Source: CAWVWF01 sp963933885 (lineage in GTDB: Bacteria > Bacteroidota > Bacteroidia > Flavobacteriales_C > GCA-002722245). Taken from it: a DNA stretch of 10,387 nt. Made by a program: the position numbers and the translations under genes. The notes under the pieces are model-generated. The model saw only the letters and a list, made by a program, of their open reading frames with translations. It had not been told where the DNA came from and did no database searches. Of this stretch, positions 7,174 to 10,387 are shown piece by piece (the stretch's first letter is position 1; each line of letters begins with the position of its first letter). The stretch is taken from assembly GCA_963933885.1 (NCBI GenBank), contig CAWVWF010000124.1:1-10387 (forward strand). Direction: 5' to 3'.

Positions 7174-7617
7174 ATGAGAAAAATTAAAGAGATTCTATTC
7201 TTAACATGTTCAGTAATATTCCTTTACGGATGTGAAATTGAAAATGAGTATTCTGACACTACTGCAACAATCGATGTTGACATGTCAAGCTATTTAGAAG
7301 ATGCAATTGATAACTGCTACACAAGTACTTCTTCTTACAAAATTACTGTAAGACTTTACGGAGTTGATGCTGACAATCAAGATTATGATGAAGAAATCAA
7401 CATATATGAAACTTCTTACATCGGATTCGATGATCAGTTTGACTTTACAGGTTTCTCAGCAGGAGGTTCTTACAACTATGATGTTTACTACAACGGTCAC
7501 AAAGCAAGATCGACTTATAGTTTAACATTAAACGTTGAAGACATTCGTAAGTACGCTACATTAAACAGATTTTCTGGATGGACTACTTGGGATGGAGAAT
7601 TTGACTGTGTTTATTAA
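7174..7617 (+). CDS. Small acidic lipoprotein, function unknown
   Basis: A 147-residue protein. The ATG at 7174 is preferred over an upstream in-frame TTG at 7141 because it starts directly with a lipoprotein signal (MRKIKEILFLTCSVIFLYGC, lipobox LYGC, Cys 20), has the AT-rich leader AATAATTAAA typical of Bacteroidetes, and the TTG lies within the leader hairpin. The mature part is acidic and Tyr-rich, with two further Cys (48 and 145) that could form a disulfide. Residues E-I-E-N after the lipid Cys do not match the surface-export signal K-(D/E)2, so inner-leaflet anchoring in the outer membrane is more likely. It probably folds as a small beta domain (YKITVRLYGVDAD, YNYDVYYNG, YSLTLNVEDI). 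The stop is 8 bp from the end of the convergent DinB-like gene, so their transcripts probably overlap. No family recognised. Confidence 0.85.
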   Translation: MRKIKEILFLTCSVIFLYGCEIENEYSDTTATIDVDMSSYLEDAIDNCYTSTSSYKITVRLYGVDADNQDYDEEINIYETSYIGFDDQFDFTGFSAGGSYNYDVYYNGHKARSTYSLTLNVEDIRKYATLNRFSGWTTWDGEFDCVY

Positions 7618-7625
7618 TTAAACCT

Positions 7626-8165
7626 TCAAGTTTTTGATGCTTGATAGAAATGCCTCACATTATGGTAGGTATAAAATCTCAAAGCATCTCCTAACTTAAA
7701 TTTCAATAGTGGAATAGTTAGTCTGCATTTGTTTTTGGATATACTCACTCGGTTCGCCCTGTTGAGTATATCTAAAAAACAAATTTGCTGTTTAATAAAC
7801 ATATCGATTTCCGTAATTGCAACATCAGAAGAACTCGGATTCATATGTTTAAAAGTCTTCATCTTGTTCGGAACAATCTCTTTCACAGGTAACATTGATT
7901 TAGCCGAATAATTACCAATCCATCCTGGAGCATAAAATTTATCTGAAGCCTTCGTGGAATTTAAAATTACACGCTCAAATTCTTTCAGATAAAAAATACC
8001 GTAAAGGTTAATGTGAGCAATACATTCTAATATACTCCATTTCCCAAGACCAGGGCTTTTATTTAAAGCCTCTTCAGATAACTTTTGAAATTCTTTAGCT
8101 TGCTCTATTAATAAAGTAGTTCGTTGTTTCAAATTATCAATCAAGTCTTTCGATTCCTCTTTCAT
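7626..8165 (-). CDS. DinB/YfiT-like putative metal-dependent protein
   Basis: The 179 residues fit the DinB-like four-helix-bundle superfamily, whose members bind a metal through three His and include thiol-dependent transferases and damage-inducible proteins of unknown activity. Evidence is the pattern WSILECIAHINLYG (His51 after the first helix) and the C-terminal LGDALRFYTYHNVRHFYQA with His168 and His172, plus a typical length. The acceptor thiol and substrate are unknown; members are often annotated only as DinB family protein. It is the last gene of a minus-strand operon, 50 bp after a Crp/Fnr-type regulator that may control it. Residues 128-146 are encoded by a near-perfect inverted repeat (7728-7783), but the distance between the His motifs appears normal, so no extra segment is obvious. 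Confidence 0.85.
   Translation of the reverse strand: MKEESKDLIDNLKQRTTLLIEQAKEFQKLSEEALNKSPGLGKWSILECIAHINLYGIFYLKEFERVILNSTKASDKFYAPGWIGNYSAKSMLPVKEIVPNKMKTFKHMNPSSSDVAITEIDMFIKQQICFLDILNRANRVSISKNKCRLTIPLLKFKLGDALRFYTYHNVRHFYQASKT
7728..7783. repeat. Near-perfect 20-bp inverted repeat inside the DinB-like gene
   Basis: Left arm 7728-7747 (TTTGTTTTTGGATATACTCA) and right arm 7763-7783 are reverse complements over about 20 bp apart from one base change/insertion in the T/A run; the core GATATACTCA/TGAGTATATC (10 bp) is perfect. The 15-nt loop is CTCGGTTCGCCCTGT. It lies entirely within coding sequence. Flanks are T-rich before and A-rich after the core on both strands, the wrong polarity for an intrinsic terminator. 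Confidence 0.85.
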
Positions 8166-8208
8166 AGCAATTGTTTTAACAAAGAAATCACCTTTTTCTA
8201 ACTAAAAC

Positions 8209-8224
8209 ATTGATCTCAATCAAT
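8209..8224. promoter_or_regulatory. FNR-box-like palindrome, candidate regulator binding site
   Basis: ATTGAT-CTCA-ATCAAT contains TTGAT-N4-ATCAA, an exact match to the FNR consensus. It overlaps the last codons and stop of the Crp/Fnr-family gene and is centred about 51 bp before the DinB-like ATG. On the minus strand it can also fold as a 6-bp hairpin with a UGAG loop followed by GUUUUAG, so a weak attenuator is an alternative. Confidence 0.4.
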
Positions 8225-8755
8225 ATTTCGTAATCGACTTAAAGTTTCAGGGCTCATTCTTAAATAAGAAGCGATGTATTTCATTGGAACTTCCTGAAAT
8301 AAGTTCGGACTCCTTTTTAAAACTCGATTGTATCTTTCCAAAGGAGAGGAAGTTAATAAATCGATTTCTCTATCAAGCATTGAAGTTAATAATCCATTCA
8401 TTAATTCAAAATGAATTTCAGCGACTTCTGGAGTTGATTTCACGAATGCTGTGTAAGAAGATTTCTCCAGCTTATAAACAACAGTTTTTCTTATTGCTTG
8501 AAGATAAAATTGTGAAGGTTTTCCAGAAATAAACGAATCCAAAGATGATATTACAGATCCCTTATAACCAAATCGTATTGTAAATTCCTCCTCTTTCGAA
8601 ACATAAATAGCTCGAACAGCTCCACTCAAAACCAAGTACAAATAATTCTCAACACCTCCTTCTACCGACAAATATTCGTTTCTTTTATAAATCACTTCCT
8701 CTGGCTGTGTTCCTAGCCAATTATAGTAAGCAGTTATAAAATCGAGTGGTGACAT
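8216..8755 (-). CDS. Crp/Fnr-family transcriptional regulator
   Basis: DNA-binding regulator of 179 residues, short as is common in Bacteroidetes. Residues about 20-115 form the cyclic-nucleotide-binding-type beta barrel (YLYLVLSGAVRAIYVSKEEE, then IRFGYKGSVISSLDSFISGKPS); a long dimer helix follows (about 110-135), then SPLERYNRVLKRSPNLFQ and a compact helix-turn-helix VPMKYIASYLRMSPETLSRL (156-175). Recognition-helix residues Glu170, Ser173 and Arg174 have the E-x-x-S-R spacing of E. coli FNR, which reads TTGAT. There is no Cys, so it is not an Fe-S oxygen sensor, and the effector is unknown. An in-frame TAG six bases upstream confirms that the ATG at 8755 is the earliest start. It lies 21 bp after the small membrane-protein gene and 50 bp before the DinB-like gene, probably in one operon. 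Confidence 0.92.
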   Translation of the reverse strand: MSPLDFITAYYNWLGTQPEEVIYKRNEYLSVEGGVENYLYLVLSGAVRAIYVSKEEEFTIRFGYKGSVISSLDSFISGKPSQFYLQAIRKTVVYKLEKSSYTAFVKSTPEVAEIHFELMNGLLTSMLDREIDLLTSSPLERYNRVLKRSPNLFQEVPMKYIASYLRMSPETLSRLRNID

Positions 8756-8776
8756 ATGGATCTATTGAGTGAAAAT

Positions 8777-9004
8777 CTACTTAAATATTTTAAGAGATAC
8801 TAAATCAGATATGAAATTAAACATACCAAAGTATCCCCGTACAACTAAAGGGGGTTTCTTCCCAACAACCTGAGCAGACAACTCCCATGTTTCCATCATC
8901 TTAGAAATTGAAATAACAACTAAGCAAGTGAGTAAAATATATCCTACAATCATGATAATTAATTTTAATAAAAATAGATATTTGAACTTAAAGTCAATTA
9001 CCAT
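8777..9004 (-). CDS. Small membrane protein, function unknown
   Basis: A 75-residue ORF with one clear hydrophobic segment (about residues 9-34: YLFLLKLIIMIVGYILL, then TCLVVISIS) after a basic N-terminus, followed by a mostly amphipathic tail (KKPPLVVRGYFGMF) that may include a second short membrane-associated stretch. A start at the internal Met18 is possible. Reasons to believe it: it fills the space between the divergent promoter region and the Crp/Fnr gene, ends 21 bp before that gene's ATG on the same strand, and starts about 30 nt after a promoter-like TAGGTTTA (minus strand, 9040-9047). It resembles no family I can name. A role as membrane partner of the regulator or the DinB-like protein is only a guess from position. 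Confidence 0.6.
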   Translation of the reverse strand: MVIDFKFKYLFLLKLIIMIVGYILLTCLVVISISKMMETWELSAQVVGKKPPLVVRGYFGMFNFISDLVSLKIFK

Positions 9005-9035
9005 TCATCATTTAATTCAATAAGGCCTCAATTAA

Positions 9036-9060
9036 TAGTTAAACCTATTGGGTTTAACTA
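9036..9060. promoter_or_regulatory. Palindrome in the divergent metG/operon promoter region
   Basis: TAGTTAAACC (9036-9045) and GGTTTAACTA (9051-9060) are perfect inverted repeats of 10 bp around TATTG. The site overlaps the -33 TTG of the metG promoter (9048-9050) and a -7-like TAGGTTTA (9040-9047) of the minus-strand operon, the position expected of an operator controlling one or both directions. A terminator is unlikely between divergent genes, and no T run follows. Confidence 0.55.
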
Positions 9061-9078
9061 GATATAATCTTAATTTTG
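9048..9078 (+). promoter_or_regulatory. metG promoter
   Basis: TTG (9048-9050), 20-nt spacer, then TAATTTTG (9071-9078), an exact match to TAnnTTTG. The ATG at 9083 begins only 5 nt after this element, so transcription would start at or very near the start codon and the mRNA would be leaderless or nearly so. Confidence 0.65.
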
Positions 9079-9082
9079 CGGT

Positions 9083-10387
9083 ATGGCTAAAAAATTTACA
9101 ATTACAACCGCTTTACCTTACGCAAATGGACCTTTACATTTAGGTCATGTTGCTGGTGTTTATATCCCTGCTGACATATATGCAAGATATCAAAGAGCTA
9201 AAGGTGAAGATGTTGTTTTTATTGGAGGAACGGATGAGCATGGAGTGCCTATTTCTATAAAGGCAAAAAATGAAGGGATTTCCCCAAAAGAGGTTGTAGA
9301 TAGATACCATAATATCATTAAGAAATCTCTTGATGGTTTAGGAATCACTTTAGATTATTTCGGACAAACTTCTTCGGCAAGCCATCACGAAATGTCTTCT
9401 GATTGGTTTAAAGAATTAGCTGAAAAAGGAGAATTTAAAGAAGATGCTTCTGAACAATATTACGATGTGGAGAACAAACAATTCTTATCGGATAGATATA
9501 TTACAGGAGAATGTCCATCTTGTCATAAAGACGGTGCATACGGAGATCAGTGTGAAAAATGTGGAACCTCATTAAGTCCTACAGAATTGATCAATCCTAA
9601 ATCTGCTATTAGCGGAAATAAGCCTGTTTTAAAAGAAACTAAACACTGGTATTTACAATTAGATAAATACGAGCCTTGGTTGAAAGAATGGATCGAAGAG
9701 AAAAAATCTATTTTAAAACCTAATGTATACGGACAAGTTAAATCTTGGCTTGATGCAGGTTTACATGCAAGAGCAATCACACGTGATTTGGACTGGGGAG
9801 TACCTGTTCCGTTATCAGGAGGTGAAGGAAAAGTACTTTATGTTTGGTTTGATGCACCAATTGGATATGTATCATTCACGAAACAATTAATGGAAAGTAA
9901 ACCAGAAAAATTCGCAGGTAAAAAATGGGAAGATTACTGGAAAAAAGAAGGAGATTCATCATTGGTTCACTTCTTAGGAAAGGATAATATTGTTTTTCAT
10001 TGTATCATCTTCCCTTCTATGCTAAAGCAGATGGGAGATTATATTTTACCTCAAAACATTCCTGCAAACGAGTTCTTAAATTTAGAAGGAGAGAAATTTT
10101 CAACTTCTAAAAACTGGGCAGTTTGGTTAGATGATTTCTTAGCAGAATTTCCAGATAAAACAGATACTTTACGTTACGTACTTTGTTCGATTTTACCAGA
10201 ACAAAAAGATGCTGATTTTACTTGGGCTGATTTCCAAGCTAAGAATAACAATGAACTAGTTGCTAACCTAGGAAACTTCGTTAATCGAGCATTAGTGCTT
10301 ACACATAAGTATTGGGGTGGAGTTATTCCAGCTCAAGGTGAGTTAACGGATATGGATAAATCTGTATTAGCAGATTTAAAAGCATTT
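9083..10387 (+). CDS. metG: Methionyl-tRNA synthetase (3' end outside window)
   Basis: Class I aminoacyl-tRNA synthetase that activates methionine with ATP and charges initiator and elongator tRNA-Met in the cytoplasm. The 435 residues in the window cover the whole catalytic core: the HIGH motif as HLGH (19-22) in LPYANGPLHLGH, GGTDEHGVPI (48-57), the zinc knuckle with Cys144, Cys147, Cys157 and Cys160 (CPSC...CEKC), the Met pocket/connective region (HWYLQLDKY, YVWFDAPIGY), and the KMSKS loop in the variant FSTSK (339-343) of EKFSTSKNWAVW. The helical anticodon domain begins near residue 385 and runs off the window. Full-length Bacteroidetes enzymes are about 690 residues, often with a C-terminal tRNA-binding domain, which cannot be judged here. 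The ATG is fixed by the promoter only 5 nt upstream and the conserved N-terminus. Confidence 0.98.
   Translation, partial: MAKKFTITTALPYANGPLHLGHVAGVYIPADIYARYQRAKGEDVVFIGGTDEHGVPISIKAKNEGISPKEVVDRYHNIIKKSLDGLGITLDYFGQTSSASHHEMSSDWFKELAEKGEFKEDASEQYYDVENKQFLSDRYITGECPSCHKDGAYGDQCEKCGTSLSPTELINPKSAISGNKPVLKETKHWYLQLDKYEPWLKEWIEEKKSILKPNVYGQVKSWLDAGLHARAITRDLDWGVPVPLSGGEGKVLYVWFDAPIGYVSFTKQLMESKPEKFAGKKWEDYWKKEGDSSLVHFLGKDNIVFHCIIFPSMLKQMGDYILPQNIPANEFLNLEGEKFSTSKNWAVWLDDFLAEFPDKTDTLRYVLCSILPEQKDADFTWADFQAKNNNELVANLGNFVNRALVLTHKYWGGVIPAQGELTDMDKSVLADLKAF

Noticed and set aside
7728..7783. Reading the DinB-internal inverted repeat as an intrinsic terminator
   Set aside because: On both strands the stem core is followed by A-rich rather than T-rich sequence.
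8780..8794. CTTAAA-TAT-TTTAAG palindrome just before the Crp/Fnr gene
   Set aside because: All but the two outer bases are A/T and the site encodes the last residues of the small membrane protein; such palindromes are expected by chance in AT-rich DNA.
9547..9780. 77-codon minus-strand ORF within metG
   Set aside because: It is antisense to the conserved zinc-knuckle and core region of metG and has no recognisable protein features.

Overview
The window looks like chromosomal DNA of a low-GC member of the Bacteroidetes, most likely a marine-type Flavobacteriaceae. The signs are a secreted protein with a type IX secretion (T9SS) C-terminal sorting domain, a lipoprotein carrying the flavobacterial surface-export signal C-x-K-D-D, a LytS-type histidine kinase with a periplasmic TPR sensor, short Crp-family regulators with the S-P-E-T-L-S-R helix, AT-rich leaders without Shine-Dalgarno sequences, and promoters fitting the Bacteroidetes consensus TTG-N19/20-TAnnTTTG. 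The genus cannot be told from this sequence alone.

Layout. (1) 2-1924 (+): sensor histidine kinase, cut at its 5' end by the window edge, with a hairpin terminator of unusually long, C-rich loop at 2084-2157. (2) 2170-3847 (-): a two-gene unit encoding a predicted surface lipoprotein and then a small outer-membrane beta-barrel protein. (3) 4116-5153 (-): rlmN, the 23S rRNA/tRNA adenine-C2 methyltransferase, with a consensus promoter just upstream. (4) 5254-6895 (+): a very small lipoprotein gene, possibly frameshifted, then a T9SS-exported protein. (5) 7174-7617 (+): a small acidic lipoprotein whose leader carries a perfect 8-bp hairpin. (6) 7626-9004 (-): probable three-gene operon of a small membrane protein, a Crp/Fnr-family regulator and a DinB-like protein. 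(7) 9083 to the end (+): metG, methionyl-tRNA synthetase, cut by the window end. Operon (6) and metG are divergent and share a 78-bp intergenic region with a 10+10 bp palindrome. No intergenic gap exceeds 300 bp; the two longest (3848-4115 and 6896-7173) hold little beyond the hairpins listed.

Functionally the window mixes two housekeeping RNA/translation genes (rlmN, metG) with envelope genes (kinase, beta-barrel, three lipoproteins, T9SS cargo) and one local regulatory operon. I see no mobile element, CRISPR array, tRNA/rRNA gene or obvious defence system. The points most worth checking are non-coding or overlapping signals: an exact FNR-box-like palindrome at the stop codon of the Crp/Fnr gene, a near-perfect 20-bp inverted repeat inside the DinB-like coding sequence, the palindrome in the metG divergent promoter region, and a possible frameshift in the small lipoprotein gene.
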